In this document: positions 1 through 13,083 of the stretch, piece after piece
Position numbering within the stretch: the first letter of the stretch is position 1
Layout of the letters: every line of letters starts with the position of its first letter
Assembly (NCBI GenBank): GCA_023653785.1
Contig: JAMKCH010002907.1
Location: 1 to 64,000 of the forward strand
Direction: 5' to 3'
Source of the DNA: Ophioderma brevispina
Lineage: Eukaryota > Echinodermata > Ophiuroidea > Amphilepidida > Ophiodermatidae
DNA: 64,000 nucleotides
Position numbers and translations under genes: made by a program
The notes under the pieces: model-generated
Seen by the model: only the letters and a program-made list of their open reading frames with translations
The model's database searches: none
Told to the model about the DNA's origin: nothing

Positions 1-1215
1 TGGGGATTTCACAAATGTAGATGCTTTCATCGAGATAGACTCATGTACTTATAGTTACAGCGGATTCAGAAGGAAGACTGTTCCAATTTTGGTGTCTCAT
101 ATGGAACGTACGTTTCCCGGCATTTGGTCCAAGGTGTTCATACAAAGAGTTTGTGGTTTGAACTTCTGGTCACCCTTAAAATGAACTGAGTGCAATAAAA
201 GTGAAGGAAGGAAAAGGTAACCTGGGGAGACTTTGAAGATTTAAAAATAAGCATTAGCTTATGTTTTATACAACCGATCATTAAGTTTGTTCCACGGCAG
301 TGTAACACATCAAGTCCTTTAACAGGAGTTGTTATGTCAGCTGATAAAATTATTCGAGCTATCTATTTTGAAGAACTTGAAGTGTGTTCATAAGATCGTA
401 GTACAGTTGATCAGACAGGGCTGCAATAGTCAAAATGTGGCATGACAATTGAATTTGCAAGCATAATAAGAGTATCTTTTTGGATATCTCATATTTAAGT
501 CTTCTTATACCACCACAACGTTTAGAAATAAATGCAGACAATTTGATTGAATGATCACACCAAGACATCAGAGGATCAAAAATTACACCAGCTATTTAAA
601 ACTCAACCCCCCCCTTTCATAGTATCAAATACAGTGGAGAGAAACATTTTGAAAATTATTGAGAACATACATGTACCCAAATACATAACTCGGTTTTCTT
701 GGTATTAAAAGTGAGTTTGTTATCATCAAACCATTTAGATATTTTGTTTAAGTTGATTGAAGTTCAATTCAAGAGTTTGTGGATTGTCTGAGTACACAGA
801 AGTTTGTATCATCAGCATCATAGTATATTACAGTTAACACTATTTAAAGATTATTGACACAGAATGATAACAAGAAGATGGCCATTCTAGAAGGCCTTGG
901 GGGATTCAATGTTGATTATGTTTGAAGTCAAGAAAGAGTATAATTAATGTTGTACTGCCATGAGTGCGTGTCAATGAGATAGGATCGAAACCAGGTAAGT
1001 GCAGCCACCAGTAATACCATTTGTGCAAAGTTTATAATGAGAAGAGAATGGTAACGCAGTAAAGCCTTTCTGAGGTCAAGAACAAATTGGCACCTTGTTT
1101 CACGACCCTCATCCATATTTTTCAAATAAAATCCTGAACATCAAGCAGAGTAGTAGCTGTGGAATGATTAGCACGAAACTGATTGTTATCAGAGAGAGGG
1201 CCAGTGTCAACAAGG
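1..1215 (-). mobile_element. Degenerate non-LTR retrotransposon (LINE), reverse-transcriptase relic cut by the window edge
   Basis: Minus-strand translation in broken frames follows the order of a CR1/L2/jockey-like reverse transcriptase. An 'NNQFRANHST' block lies near 1150-1190, a 'LDLRKA' catalytic-region remnant near 1070, 'ALTWFRSYLID' near 990, and an 'ADDTN' box (the YADD-type active site, here preceded by Asp) near 810-830. 'KISKWFDDNKLTFNTKKTE' follows near 710-750. The open stretch 359-568 encodes the post-catalytic 'LKYEISKK...' region, and 'HQNWNSLPSES' lies near 60-100. All three frames are needed, so it cannot be expressed. The clade is unresolved. The motif order is seen in the sequence; the family call rests on known RT motifs. 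Confidence 0.8.
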
Positions 1216-2530
1216 TACGATACAGTGATTAGGACAGCTCTTTCCATGATTTGTAGAAATAAGTATTTACAAGTGTAGCATGCATTGAAGGCACATAACA
1301 ACTTTTTTGTTCATGTTTACTAGATATCCTAAAAAAAGGTTATTTCGCAAAAGTTCTGTGAGTCTGACAGTGCTTTTGAGGTACACAGGGCCTCAGAGGC
1401 ACTGTGTGTAATTTCTGTCCATTTACAGATAGAAAATACAAAATTTTCAAATTTCTTCCAGTGAAATCAAATCTGCATGTAATATTATCACCTAAAGCAC
1501 ATATATAGAATACTTTAGCCACCGTTCAGATGATCAACATGAGTGTAAAAAGATTTTAATTTTGGCCCTACACATCCTGTTGTGGAGGGTCTATTGATCA
1601 TGCAGATGGAATGCCCTGCCTGGAATTGCTTGCTATCTGGATTGCCAACAAATTCATTAATCCACTTACCGACTACCTGATTATTCCATGACTTCTAACG
1701 TGCACGGTATAGAACATGAAAATGTCATGTGCTGTATACTTTTGGACAGGTTAGAATATTAATCAGCTCATTTGCCATATTTTCAGTATAATTTGATTAA
1801 CCAACAGTTTGGTGGGGTCCATCTTAATTAACTGCCACCACATAATCTTGTTTTAACAAGCAAACGGGAGATCCAAAATGCTTTTTCGAGTTGCTACATT
1901 AAATTTGAAAGTAATGCAGCAGGAAACCCATCTGCTGCTTAACCTGCTTTTACAAACGCGCAGATTTTTAGGGGAAAGGGACTTTGCAATATTTTGAACT
2001 GCACCGCACTTTGGGTTGGGGTCCGAGAACGATTATAACTTCCCACGGTTTTCGAACTCGATTTTAAATCCAAATAAGCACTGTATTTTGAAAACTTTAT
2101 CTAGTAACTACACAGCTCATAATTTATGATGATATATGAATTATACATGTAATTCAATTTAACCCGAGCATTTACGTTTTAAAATATTGTTGGTAAAAGT
2201 TTGAAGCTTGCCTCATTTTTTTTTTACAATCTTTGAGTTTGTTTACTGCTCTCGTTGGTCCATGAGGCAAAAAGGTGCTCCGCTTACTCACAAACATGGA
2301 ATTATGAACTGGTTACATATCCGGTGTGACTTATATTCCCTTTAAATTCAGCATTTATGGAGTTTAAAAAGGGTTTCTCTTTAAAATAATATTCTCTAGT
2401 TCAAAATCTTTTAAAGGTTTTGCTTTCCGATGTTTTGTTGGGAAATCATTACCGTCTAGGATTAGCGCTATAAAGTCTTATATAGGTTTACGGTATAGTG
2501 AATTAATGGTTTACGGATTAAACATAGTTT
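1216..2530. other. Intergenic or intronic AT-rich sequence, no gene seen
   Basis: No protein-like frame longer than about 60 codons and no convincing motif. If CFAP47 extends upstream, this may be intron. Confidence 0.5.
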
Positions 2531-2631
2531 TTGTGGTTTTTTTTGTGGCCGCCAGCTAGCTTGGAGGACCACTTAGCAATCCGTTGTGCGTGGGTTTGGG
2601 TATGTGTGAATGTATGTGTGGATGTGTTGAA

Positions 2632-2880
2632 GTGCAATTGGAACCAAACTCTGGTCATAGATGCACCATGGAACCTTCATATGTTGATGAAGGTCCAAGG
2701 TCATGTGCCGAGGCAAAGGTCATGTGAGGTCAAGTTGAAAAATAGGCTAAAAATGTAAAATTGACCTCAATTGAAGTTGAAGTTCAATTGGAACCAAACT
2801 TGTGTCATATGTGCACCATGGGATCCCTCATATGTTGATGAGGTCAAAGGTCATGTGCCAAGGTCAAAGGTCATGGAGCG
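2632..2880. repeat. Tandem duplication (150-bp spacing) carrying direct AGGTCA half-sites
   Basis: 'CAATTGGAACCAAACT' recurs at 2635 and 2785, a 150-bp spacing. Each unit continues through 'CATATGTTGATG' into a block of AGGTCA-like hexamers. The second unit has two perfect 'AGGTCAAAGGTCA' sequences (2841-2853 and 2861-2873), which match the DR1 layout bound by HNF4/RXR-type nuclear receptors. A regulatory role is inference; the block sits inside repeat DNA. Confidence 0.75.
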
Positions 2881-4500
2881 GCCCACAGCTTATATTCTTT
2901 GAATATAGCGAGCGCGAAAGCCAAGAACTGCAAAATTCTAGTTTTTTATATTTGAGCTCTAGTCATCAGGTCTATAGGCCTATATTTTATCAATTAAACG
3001 TACGAATTCGAAATTAGGGTTTAAATTAACATAGGCCTAGCCTAGTAATTTAGCATTTATTTTGTAGCGTTTTGTGAACACGTCCGGAAACGCCCTGGCG
3101 TGTTACAAAATAAAGAATAAAAACCTAAAGTTGTAGAATATAGGCCTGCAAAACATTAGTTTTCAATATCCCTGCAGACTATATAAAACTATTAAACATC
3201 AATATTTTTTTAGTATTGGGGGATATGGGATTTTGTTAAATCAGAAAAAAATATAACAAAAACTGTGAAATTACGGTTTTATTTCAACATAAACGTAAGA
3301 AATAGGCCTTAATACGCTCTACTTAGCTTGCAAAAGCTATTGATGTACATAAAAGGAATATAAGGCATGTTTTACGATAGGGGGTCCAAATCTTCCCGAG
3401 TTAACATGAAAATGTGCAATTTCAAGTATCAGATGTACTTTTGGGGCATTTTAATCAGTTTTAATTGAAGTTCTGAGCCAATGCACACTCCAAAAGTAAA
3501 TTTGGGCAAAGATTGTAATTTTTAACCTAAATCCCCCTTTTCTTGTGCAATTACATATTTGATGGCCACAATATGTCCATCAAAAGTAACATTACAACAA
3601 ACAGATGATTTGGGTTTGACTACTTTTTAATCATTTGATTTTTTTATATATATGTTTGTATTTTAGTCACTTATTCATATAAAGACATTTTCAAACTATC
3701 CTGTTTTCATAGTAATTTTTACAATCAAATACTGGTTTTAGGCAATGTTATATTTGGATTGACAAAAGGGGAAATTGTGTCCATCAAAAAGTGTAACATT
3801 CACCCTCAATAAGTCTCATATCTTGAAACTCCTTATTGCAGAACTCAATTTCTTACCAGATTTTGTTTTGTGAGTTTCTTGAGTTTAAATAGATAAAAAC
3901 AATTGATAAAGTGGCAAACAAAAATTATACTGAAAAATGTGTGTTTTCATAATAGGCCAAGGACTCTGTCCAATTTTTCTGTTTACGTTCTTGAGGTAAA
4001 ATTTCTTTGTCTCCTATCCTGTATTTCCATACCACAATTCCAAATTAAAAAAATCTTATAGGCCCCCTATACGTGTACATCATAAGTCAGGCTTATACAC
4101 ACATCCTCGCCCTTTGTCTTACCAATACTCCTGCTGCTGGCCGAGTATGTCCTTGGAACTGTGGAATCAGTGCTACACATGGTCGTTTGTCGTTTAGTAC
4201 TGAAACCAAAAATTACCATACAGCAAGACTGCAATGTTTCTTTATAAAAGGAGATTTCACTGGTGCCAATGCCGACATGAATAAACTTAACTCTGAACTG
4301 ACTGACGATATTATCATCAACACTTTCCATTGATATTTTATTTTCTTCATTAAGAATGCTCTTCTCAATGCATGGAAAATCACATTCCAACAAAAATGTC
4401 CTCCAGCCATTTCACGTATCCATTGATCAACAGCTCCATCAAGAGATGTGAAATAGCAAAGCGTCTTTATATAGCCAAAAAGAGCACAGTTTGTTCTGCA
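2881..4500. other. AT-rich sequence, no gene seen
   Basis: Several overlapping short frames at 4067-4590 on both strands show no recognisable product. No repeat structure was noticed. Confidence 0.45.
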
Positions 4501-4519
4501 GATTGTGGTCCAATTCAGG

Positions 4520-6340
4520 AAGCTCATAGACAGATTGACCGGAAACAGGAGCTAGGAAGGTCTACATTAGAGATGTTGTTGGAGCCAGTTTAAAATCGGA
4601 TAATCCTAAGCCCCTTCTGGAAGTTTGTAAATCCAAAAAGCAAATGTCTGGAGTGTGTCCCTTGAATGTCGCTGGTAGTATCTTTAGCTGGAGCCAAGGA
4701 AAAGCAGAGGCCCTGAACCGTCAATTCTGTTCCGTCTTTACTCAAGAAGACTCAACAGATTTCCCGGATCTTGACAAAGTAGCGTTCCTGATATGCACAT
4801 CTTGATAATCACACGAGTGTTGAAAATTACTCAATGGATTTAAATCAAATAAGGCAGCGGGGGGGGGGCCTGACCACATTCCTGCCTTTTTGAAATCGTT
4901 TCAACAAGTATTGCACCGATTCTCCAAAAGCTTTTCCAAAATCAATCTCCACTGAACTCTTCCTGCAGATTGGTTGAAAGCTAACATCCACTCCATTTAA
5001 AAAATCCTCGCTCAGATTCCGGCAAACTTATCGGCCATGTCTCTCACCCTCTATCATTTGCAAACGTTTAGAACACAATCCTAACCCATCATGGCCACTT
5101 TGAGAAACATGGAATCTAGCTGACGCCACAACAACGGCTTTAGAAAAGGACGTACATGTGAAACGCAGCTTGCAGTTCTGACCAACGACCTCAATATAAT
5201 TCTGGATAATCGTAGCCAAGCCAATCTCATCATCATGGATTTAAGCAAGGCGTTTGACACCGCCCCCCATCATAGACTCCTAACCAAACTACATCAGGTT
5301 GTAATTCGCAACAACATTTACTCCTGGATCGTACTCTCCTCACCAAACGTCATCAGAAGGTTTTAGTAGTTGATGAGATCATCTTCTGAGTCTCCAGTAG
5401 AGTCCAGCGTTCCTCAGGGGACGGTTTTGGGCCCCTTGTGTTTTTAATCTATATCATGCTTGCCAGATGACCTCTCATCCAGTGTTAGACTTTTGCTGAT
5501 GACTGCCTTAGTTTATAGAGAAATAAAAACAGTCAGTGATACAGATCCCTCCATCTTATGTTGATAACTTTGCAAATTGGGAAAACACATGGCAGATGGG
5601 CTTTAATACAAAAAATTTTCTCAATGAGGATGACTCACAAAACAAACCCACTCATTAATCGTCATCATATGGAAGACACCCTACTTGAAGAGGTGAAATA
5701 CTACCCTTATTTAGGAGTGGAGTTGTCATCTGACCTTTCTTGAATAAACATAAATCAGACTGCTGCGAAAAAAAAAAAAGGTCAAGCTAATAGAACTCTG
5801 GGTCTACTTATAAGAAACCTTTCCGTTGTGACGAGCAATCCTCAATCTGCCTGACGATATGGAATCCTCACCAGAATAAATAACATCACCACATTGACAA
5901 ATTCAAAGTAGTGCTGCCCGATTCATCTTTAAGAATATTCTAAAGAATCAGCGCACCGCATGCTAACCAGCTTGAAGGGCCCACTCGACATCAGACGCAT
6001 TGGAAAGCCCGACTATGACCTCTCCAAACGAAAAACTCAATGGCCTCATTCCAAATAATATTGCGTCACCTCATGCACCAAACCATAAAGACGCAGACTA
6101 CAACCAGACCAAACACAGACACACCATGGCAGCTTTCATCTACGATCGCAATAACGGCAAAAAAAAACAGACACCTATCTTCATTCACTCTACCCATGGA
6201 CTATACCATAATGGAATTACCTCCCCGTCTACATCAGGACAGCATTCATTGCCGTTTTTAAAACTCAGTTGAGCTCCATTGACCTCGCCACCATTGGCGT
6301 CATAAAGCTCACTTAAAATTTAGTACCTCCAGCCCCTTCC
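4520..6340 (+). mobile_element. Degenerate non-LTR retrotransposon (LINE) ORF2 relic
   Basis: Plus-strand frames give the linker between endonuclease and RT ('SLKSDNPKPLLEVCKSKK', about 4590-4640) and 'ALNRQFCSVFTQEDSTDFP' (about 4710-4770). They continue with a 'PDHIPAF' block (about 4872), 'IIMDLSKAFDTAPHHRLL' (5226-5285, the first catalytic-Asp region) and an eroded 'FADD'-type site near 5490. The open stretch 5558-5743 gives 'EEVKYYPYLGVELSSDLS', the standard post-catalytic segment. Stops and frameshifts occur throughout. The 3' end lies somewhere after 6340, without a clear poly(A). It is on the opposite strand to the LINE relics at 1-1215 and 6880-8010. Confidence 0.85.
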
Positions 6341-6879
6341 AGCGTACCTGTACGGGACCCCACACCAGGGCGATTGACGTAGCTGACAGATACAGCCTGT
6401 GCCAATAGCGAAATACAGGATACAGGATAAAAACATGACGGAGGAGATGACAAAAAACCAAGCCTGACTAACCGTTGCACCACAAATACCTAATACATCA
6501 CACACACAAGACAACAACACAGTGACACCCTAGACAAAACACGACAATGACGTTGTCTCAAACCTAAATACAATTCATGAAATATAACAACTTGTGCCAT
6601 CGACACGAAAGGAAAAGAGCTGCCCAAATAATAATAACCTAAATGAAGCATATACACCAATCAAGTAAATAATAGGAAATGGAAACTTTGAAGAAAAACT
6701 CTCTACCATTGTGCACTTATTGACATTGACAACATAGGAACATGTGGCAACCATGGCACAATTCGTGCAGCAACAAAGACATCAAGTACAAATCTTTGAT
6801 CAAATAAACTCATACTTGTTATGTGACTCACTAGAATAAGTAAAATGTTTTTTGTAATTTAACCAAAGTTAACATGATA

Positions 6880-7394
6880 GATCTGACTAATTTGTTTTTT
6901 TCTCGTCCGAATGAAGAAGAAAGCTCCTTCCTAAACGAGTTACGTTTTTAGCCACTCTAATACGAAGTGGTAAATTATTCCAAAAAGTTGGGCCAGCGGT
7001 TAACACAGATTTCATTTGGTGTGATCTCAATATCCTGTAATTTGATTTATGTCTTGTATCATATTTTTATGTACACTTTCCTAAATCTGTGAATAAGTAT
7101 CAATGGATTGTGGAAGTAAAACCCATCTTTATACTTGTACCTAAACAATCCAGTTCCTTTCCTTGATCAGTAATTGAAAATTCTAATATAGTTATACTTT
7201 TCAAACAAAGGTTTGGGTGACTATGTAAGAGGCTTATTATACATTATTCTTAATTGCCCTTTTTTTTGAAGTTTGAATAGTTTATAAAGTTTTCCCTCCA
7301 GCATTTCCCCCATAAACAAAATTCTTGTAAGTCATATAAGGCAAATTAATGACAATACAATTGGTATAACACAGGTTTTGGTAAGAAATGTTTC

Positions 7395-7427
<33 letters not shown>

Positions 7428-8010
7428 ATTAAATATTAATTGCCTACTAAGGTATATATATACTAAGTTTTCATCGATAGTTATACCCAAAAATTAAGCA
7501 GTAGAAACACAAGTTATATGAATCATTTGCACCATCTAAGTATATGTCATTATTTATTGAGCATGTTAGTTCGAAGTGTTAACAATGTCGGTTTCTGGGG
7601 GGGGGTAAATTATAAAGAGTTGGCTCGCCAAATAGAGCGTCTCTTGGTGGGTACGGTGAAAATCGCCGCACAACACAGTTTCATCATGATGATGTGATAT
7701 TTTTATAGGATGCACTCCTGTTTGTCTGTCAGAGAGATATTCGCAAACCATTTTATGTGATACCCCACAAAACCCAAATGATATATTTAGCTATCTAGTA
7801 CATTTGTGATCTTATAGTGTAAAAAGGCTTTTGAATAGTCCATAAAAATACCCCCGCTGTATACAGATCGTTACCATTGCCTCACTGATATCTTTTACAA
7901 AATCCATACCGCCATAATTCGTAGAATGTTATTCGGACATTCCATATGTTTTTTTATATAAACGTGTTATTGTGGCACACCACCCTCACGTTTTTTAAAT
8001 AGGGACTACT
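6880..8010 (-). mobile_element. Degenerate non-LTR retrotransposon (LINE) RT relic
   Basis: Read on the minus strand, 'FMDYSKAF' (RT motif with the first catalytic Asp) lies near 7820-7850. 'MVCEYLSDRQ' and 'VLCGDFHRT...LFIIY' follow within 7566-7751, the latter an eroded 'CGVPQGS..GPLLFIIYIND'. 'GPTFWNNLPLRIRVAKN', the typical C-terminal segment, lies near 6940-7000. The frame is lost repeatedly. A (T)23 run near 7400 lies inside the element on the plus strand and is probably a later expansion. Confidence 0.75.
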
Positions 8011-8589
8011 TTTGTTTTGAAAATTCGATCAGATACCAAAGCAACAGGATTTAATTTTGAAATCGTTCTTAAAAGTATTATGTTTTTAATAGTAGAAGTT
8101 AAAAGTTTCAGAGTGTTTTTGCACAAGAATATCAACGCTAAAATACATACGAGTCTACTATTAAGAAAAAATTCTGTTAATTAGCATGTAACATGAAAAT
8201 AACCTGTCTAAAGTCTATTCCCCTAAAATGCAAGGGTTGGAATGTGCGCAATCCGCGTCTTTCCCAGTAATGTAAAGGTCCTACGGCAAACAAGCTTTCC
8301 TGCTTTAATGTACTGACTGAAAAGTTCCACTTTAATCTGAACATGCAGCTTTGTTTATAATCTGCTAGTAAAATGTCAATGAGCTCACAACTGAGTCTTT
8401 GTTAGTTGGTAGTAGTACATTTTACCAGTGATTTTACTAATTACAGTGAGCAACCTGGATACCGAGTGTGGTACTCAGTAGAAATCGTGAGGCACGGGGG
8501 CCACCACCCCCCCAAAAACTAGAGCATCACCTGTCTGCCCACTCAGCACATCATAGTGGACTCATGAGACCCCACCGTCTGGAGACTTG

Positions 8590-8714
8590 AATTTGATGTG
8601 CTCATTGAAGGCAACTGTCCTCCGTGGTGATGAAAGTTACCTTGACCATCCAGGACGAAGATGATGTCCCAGTTGGTATTTGCAACCTTCTAGATGTGGG
8701 AAGTCTGAGGGAAA
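8590..8714 (+). CDS. CFAP47: Probable exon of CFAP47-like gene (frame broken once)
   Basis: The frame reads 'LEFDVLIEGNCPPW', then after a one-base shift 'MKVTLTIQDEDDVPVGICN', and ends at a consensus donor GTAAGT (8715). The '..EGNCPP' turn is typical of the ASH/Ig-like domains of CFAP47 and HYDIN-class axonemal proteins. Exon end phase 1 fits the next exon at 9689, whose matching frame continues as coding-like sequence ('LRFQNSVVGGFGTYSIEC'). The acceptor is not certain. This is the most upstream exon I can see; the 5' part of the gene lies before it or outside the window. Confidence 0.5.
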
Positions 8715-8949
8715 GTAAGTGTCTACTTGCAATCCCGGGCCTGAACAAAGGATGACGTTCATCGCTTTCATGCAGTCTAAAGTGCGAATCGCGAGCATAC
8801 AAAGCCGGCGCGTGAGATACGCATGCACATGAGCACGAAAGCCTATCACATCACTCCTTAGTTCAGACCGAACAAAGTAGATCGCAGTATAGTGTAGTAA
8901 AGTGTAGTGTTTTATAGAAAGATGAGTATCATGTAATATAGTTAAGACC

Positions 8950-9460
8950 AAGTTTTAAAATTTAAATCCGGTTTTGTCTGTGCTAACGGGGTGGACGGAT
9001 ACACCTCGCATAAGCATATCTGTGTGAGGATGTTTTGGGGAAAAAGATATTGACCAGATGCCCTTCCTGGCGTTTGGCAGTGGGAGTAGCCTTTGGGCAA
9101 CCACACCCATCATGCAAAGGTAGCATGTGCTGGATGGCCGCCCATTAGCTCTCCAGAGCTGACGGCCCCACGTGTAGGTAGATCTTTTCATTCTACCAGG
9201 GAACAGCTCCCTCCTCATCAGATTTCCTTTGAAATCCGATAGGGGGGTGACGGTTTAGCCGCCGACAATCGGCCCTGGGACAGGTAGTACTGGTTACCAG
9301 GATATCCAGTAGAAGGCCTCAAAGGAAACCTGACCTGATGAAGGTAGTAATAGGCAGTTGGTATTATAGTGCAGATTATTATAGTGCAGTGTAGTACAAT
9401 GCAGTTGGTACAATGTAGTAAATACAGTGTATTATAGTTGCGAATCATGCTCTGTAAGTA
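8950..9460. repeat. Low-complexity and repeat-like intron segment
   Basis: A moderately GC-rich stretch (8960-9320) has no recognisable coding frame. It is followed by degenerate short repeats of the form TATAGTGCAGTGTAGTA (about 9360-9430; a similar run at 8880-8920). It looks like a dispersed element fragment of unknown class. Confidence 0.35.
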
Positions 9461-9688
9461 GAGGCAGGCCTCATAATACTTTTTAAAATGTGTTTATATT
9501 AATGTTGTTACACTGTAAGCAAAGGATACCTGTCAGGTTTACAGTATATTGAGTTAATTCATTAAACACTCATGGTGTTGCCACTGGGATGGCTTAGTTG
9601 AAGAGTGGTACCCGAAGAAACACATGTGATGTTGCATGGAACAAGTAGGACAAATCTGCATTTCTTATTTGTTAACCTTTTTTTGCAG

Positions 9689-9904
9689 CGTTAAGATTCC
9701 AGAATTCAGTAGTCGGTGGTTTTGGTACTTACTCAATTGAATGCAGAGACACCGTCCCCACCATGTTCCTCACATGGAGTGTGAGTTAGGCAAGTGGAGT
9801 AGACAGTTCATCACTCTCACTAACCCAACAGATGAGACCCTTGAGCTTCAACCAAGCTGCACCAATCCTAATAACTTCCCATTGGAGATAGAACGCAGAG
9901 GAGA
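9689..9904 (+). CDS. CFAP47: CFAP47-like exon (frameshifted)
   Basis: A pyrimidine-rich acceptor ending TTTTTTGCAG is followed by 'GGFGTYSIECRDTVPTMFL'. One base later the frame becomes 'ECELGKWSRQFITLTNPTDE' and then 'LEIERRGE', and the exon ends at donor GTAAGT (phase 2). The text 'ELGKWS..F.TLTNPT' is characteristic of the repeated ASH-type beta domains of CFAP47, a protein of the sperm and ciliary axoneme. The single frame change inside an otherwise clean exon is either an assembly error or decay. Confidence 0.7.
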
Positions 9905-10254
9905 GTAAGTGTAATGTTGTGTAGTAAATGGTTTGGATTGTGTTGTTACATATTTTTGTGGATCATTATATAGGTGCTGAGTGAGATTGTAATACAGCAT
10001 TAAATCATAGTACTTTGCAGTCTAATCTATCAGATTCTAAGCAAGGAAGGAAATCACAGATTGGGACTTATTAAATGACACTAAAATTTTCAAAAAAAGA
10101 TATTTTTCCTCTAGTTTGATAACTTGTATGTTTCTGTGTGAACTCAATGTGCATGTCATGTCAAAATTAAAACAGCAAACCAATTGGCTACATATAGTTA
10201 TCCATGGGGGTGGTCAAGGGTTAAAACGACTACAACTTACCTTAGTGAAAATAT

Positions 10255-10625
10255 ATGGCTGTGCCCCTAGCATTCCAAGATGACATAAGTCTCGCCTCAT
10301 CTATGACACTGGTCGTACTCTCCTACGATCTTCTCAGGATATTACTATACTGGTCATACCCCCCACTACCCGCCGTGCTGGGGAGGTGATCACTCTTTTC
10401 ATGTTTATGGGCCACTTCTATGGAAACACTTACGTCCAAAAATTGATGGCTCCACCTCAGTAGCTTCAAAAGCTCATCAAAACATATTTATTCCTTGTGT
10501 TAATTGTTACTCCTTTACAATTTTTATTATGGTTATTTTATTGTTGTAATGCGCCTTGATATTCATTGATGGTGCATTATAAGTCTTTGTATGTATGTAT
10601 GTATGATGTATGTATGTATTTTTGT
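10255..10625 (+). mobile_element. LINE 3' end with (TATG)n tail
   Basis: Short coding remnant 'DGSTSVAS' followed by 'KAH' and a LINE-type 3' UTR ending 'TGATGGTGCATTATAAGT'. It runs into a TATG microsatellite at 10,586-10,618. Such 3' ends with simple-repeat tails are typical of CR1/L2-like elements. It lies in a CFAP47 intron. Confidence 0.6.
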
Positions 10626-11115
10626 TTGGTTAATTATTTTTTGCTGATTATGTGGATCTTATCAGTAAAATTGTTCATTTCAGGCACAGTTGGACTTCGT
10701 AAAAGCAAGCATTTTTGCCCCTTCCAATTGGGTGCTTTCTTTAACAAAAGTGAAAAATAAATTTGATTGCCACCTTTTTGGCTGCCTCACAAGTGTAATT
10801 GCACTATGGGAATTGAGCTTGAGTTACGTAGCTCATAGGGATGGGGGTGAATGCTGATGGATCCAGTAAAATGTGTCAAGTAGTAAGAGCAGGCTTATTT
10901 TTCTATTGTTGAAATAACAATATCAAGTTTTAAAAATCTAATAATGGTATCACTTTTGTTTTACCTCATAATATTCCAACCGGTTTTGGCAGCTTACACT
11001 TTGAATTATGTCATTATAATAGAGCAAATCATACTGCCAAGGTTAACTTATTCTATAGTCAAAATTAAAACTAACAATTAATTAACCTCGTTTTTCCTCT
11101 CTTATAATATTGCAG

Positions 11116-11383
11116 ATAATACTATCAGCCCAAATCTGACCTGGAGGTACCACTACAATTTATGCCATCAGATCTCGGCCAAGCAGACCACACAGCCAAG
11201 ATCACCTTCTTATGTGAACGCTTGGGGAATGGAATCTTCAATGGCAATCAGGGACGGGTCTCACACCCAAGCTCTTGACCCTGTCAGTGTCAGTGCAACA
11301 TTAGGGTCGAATACCTCTCTCATCATACCCTACCCTTCAGAACGCCTTTAACTAGAGACTGTCAGTAGATGTTGTTTTGTCAG
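11116..11383 (+). CDS. CFAP47: CFAP47-like exon (several frameshifts)
   Basis: The acceptor TATTGCAG precedes 'PKSDLEVPLQFMPSDLGQAD' and 'HTAKITFLCE'. After a frame change the text reads 'ALDPVSVSATLGSNTSLIIP', a CFAP47-type domain boundary. A further shift precedes the donor GTAGGA at 11,384. At least three frame changes fall within about 240 bp. The product as written is truncated; the conserved text shows which gene it comes from. Confidence 0.7.
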
Positions 11384-12728
11384 GTAGGATACAAGCTGAC
11401 ATGACGTCTGTGAATTTGTTAAGTAACATGAGTAACATTATACTGACACATACTTACAAACGGGTGGTACTCGCCACAGACAATCCTAATACTAATAGGC
11501 ATGTTCAATCGTGCGTGTGTAAATTCCTCCTGCCAGAGTGACAATTGTTTCATTGATAAAAAGTGAGCTATTATTTAGAGGAGATCAGTAAAAATTCAGC
11601 CTTAAAGTGATGATATTTAAGTTTCAATTGTTATCTTTACATTTGGTAATCTTTTTTTTTATGTTTTAAAGTATAAAAAATATAATAAAGAATTGACAAA
11701 CAAAAAACAACAACCTTTTTTGTTAAATGTGCAACGGAAAGCGTTCGTGGACCGCACGCCGTCAAAAGCAGCGCAAAATAGCGGAAGAAAATTGTAAGCA
11801 CATTTTCAAACGGCGATCCTCGAAATCCTCCCTCCGTCGAAAGTAACCATATCCCCCCCATTAAAAGTGTAAGTAGTCCCGCTTTCCTGATCAGTGTGTG
11901 GACAATTACCCGGATGTGCTTCCATTTTAATTTTACTTCGAGTGACTGTTGATATTTTATATGGCGTCTCCAGTCTGCAAAAATTGTGACTTGCGGTGGG
12001 GTCATTTTGAGATTTGTTTATGTATTTCCAAAATCTTTAATATTTTGGGAACAAATTTCCGCATACACTCCATAAGTGCATGGCATCACGCTGAAATTTG
12101 ATTTTACTTCTTAACTGAGCGAACGAGTTACAGAGCCAAGCGCTCTCCTTGAAAGCCACAAAAACCCCGTGTGTTCCAAATGTTCCGGCGCAAGAACCTG
12201 CGTGACCTAAACAAGTCAATCTAACGCGTGCCTTGTGAAAGCGCTTTTCGCGTGGACACGGAAGAAATAATACCCTGATCATTGAGTAGGATGTACCGTT
12301 TCAATTTACTTGATTTATGAATTTGTAAACGGTTTCATATTTAAAACTTCCCTTCCCTCAATGAAATGCAAGAAATGCAAATTTTAGATCACAGAAGAGG
12401 AGTAAGTTTGGAGTTTGTAATCGTGTGAAATGGCGCATACAGCATGTTTCCCTTGACATTCTGGTTTGTGTATGCGCCGGGGGACGGTTTCTATTTGCCA
12501 TTTATTGAACTCACTCCCTCCCTCCAATCAATAATACTTTTTGATCTATGATCAGTAAATAATTAAATAGCATAGATTGTTGCTGAATTTGAAGGACTTG
12601 TTTCATGATATGATCAGAAACATATAGCAATATTTCCTCAAATTAATGCAACAATAACATGTTTTAAAAAATTAGCCCGTATTTAACTAGTCGATATTCC
12701 TAGTCTCTATATTTCAGGTCACACAAAT
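11384..12728. other. Intron sequence without recognised feature
   Basis: Open stretches on the minus strand at 11,637-12,282 show no recognisable motif. A small CpG-richer patch lies at 12,100-12,260. Confidence 0.4.
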
Positions 12729-13083
12729 ATGTTTTCTTTTTTCAATTTTCCTTTTTTCTTTTTTTTTCTTTTTTTTCCTCATCTTTGTCTTTCTTTTTCT
12801 TCAATCAATTGTTTTTCTTTTTTAGTTTTTTTTTTTCTTTTTCTGTTTTTTTCTTTGTTGTTCTTTTTCTTTTTTTCAACTCTTCTTTTTTCATTCATTC
12901 ATTTTCTTCTCATTCTTGTTTTCCTTTTTTTTTTTTTCCTTTTTTTTTCGTCCTTTCCCTTTCCTCCTTTCTTCTTTTTGTTCCATCATTTTTCAAATCT
13001 TTTTGGCTTTCCTTTTCCTTCTTCTTCTTCTTTCTTTTTCTTCTATCTTCTATTAATTTCATTTTCTCTTTCTTTTCTCTATA
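12729..13083 (+). repeat. Pyrimidine-only tract (TTTC-rich)
   Basis: About 350 bases are almost entirely T and C on the plus strand. Long apparent Phe/Ser-rich reading frames here follow from composition and are not genes. Such tracts can form triplex DNA; that role is not shown. Confidence 0.9.

Noticed and set aside
4067..4593. Overlapping open frames of 73-108 codons on both strands
   Set aside because: No domain or splice support; they abut a LINE relic.
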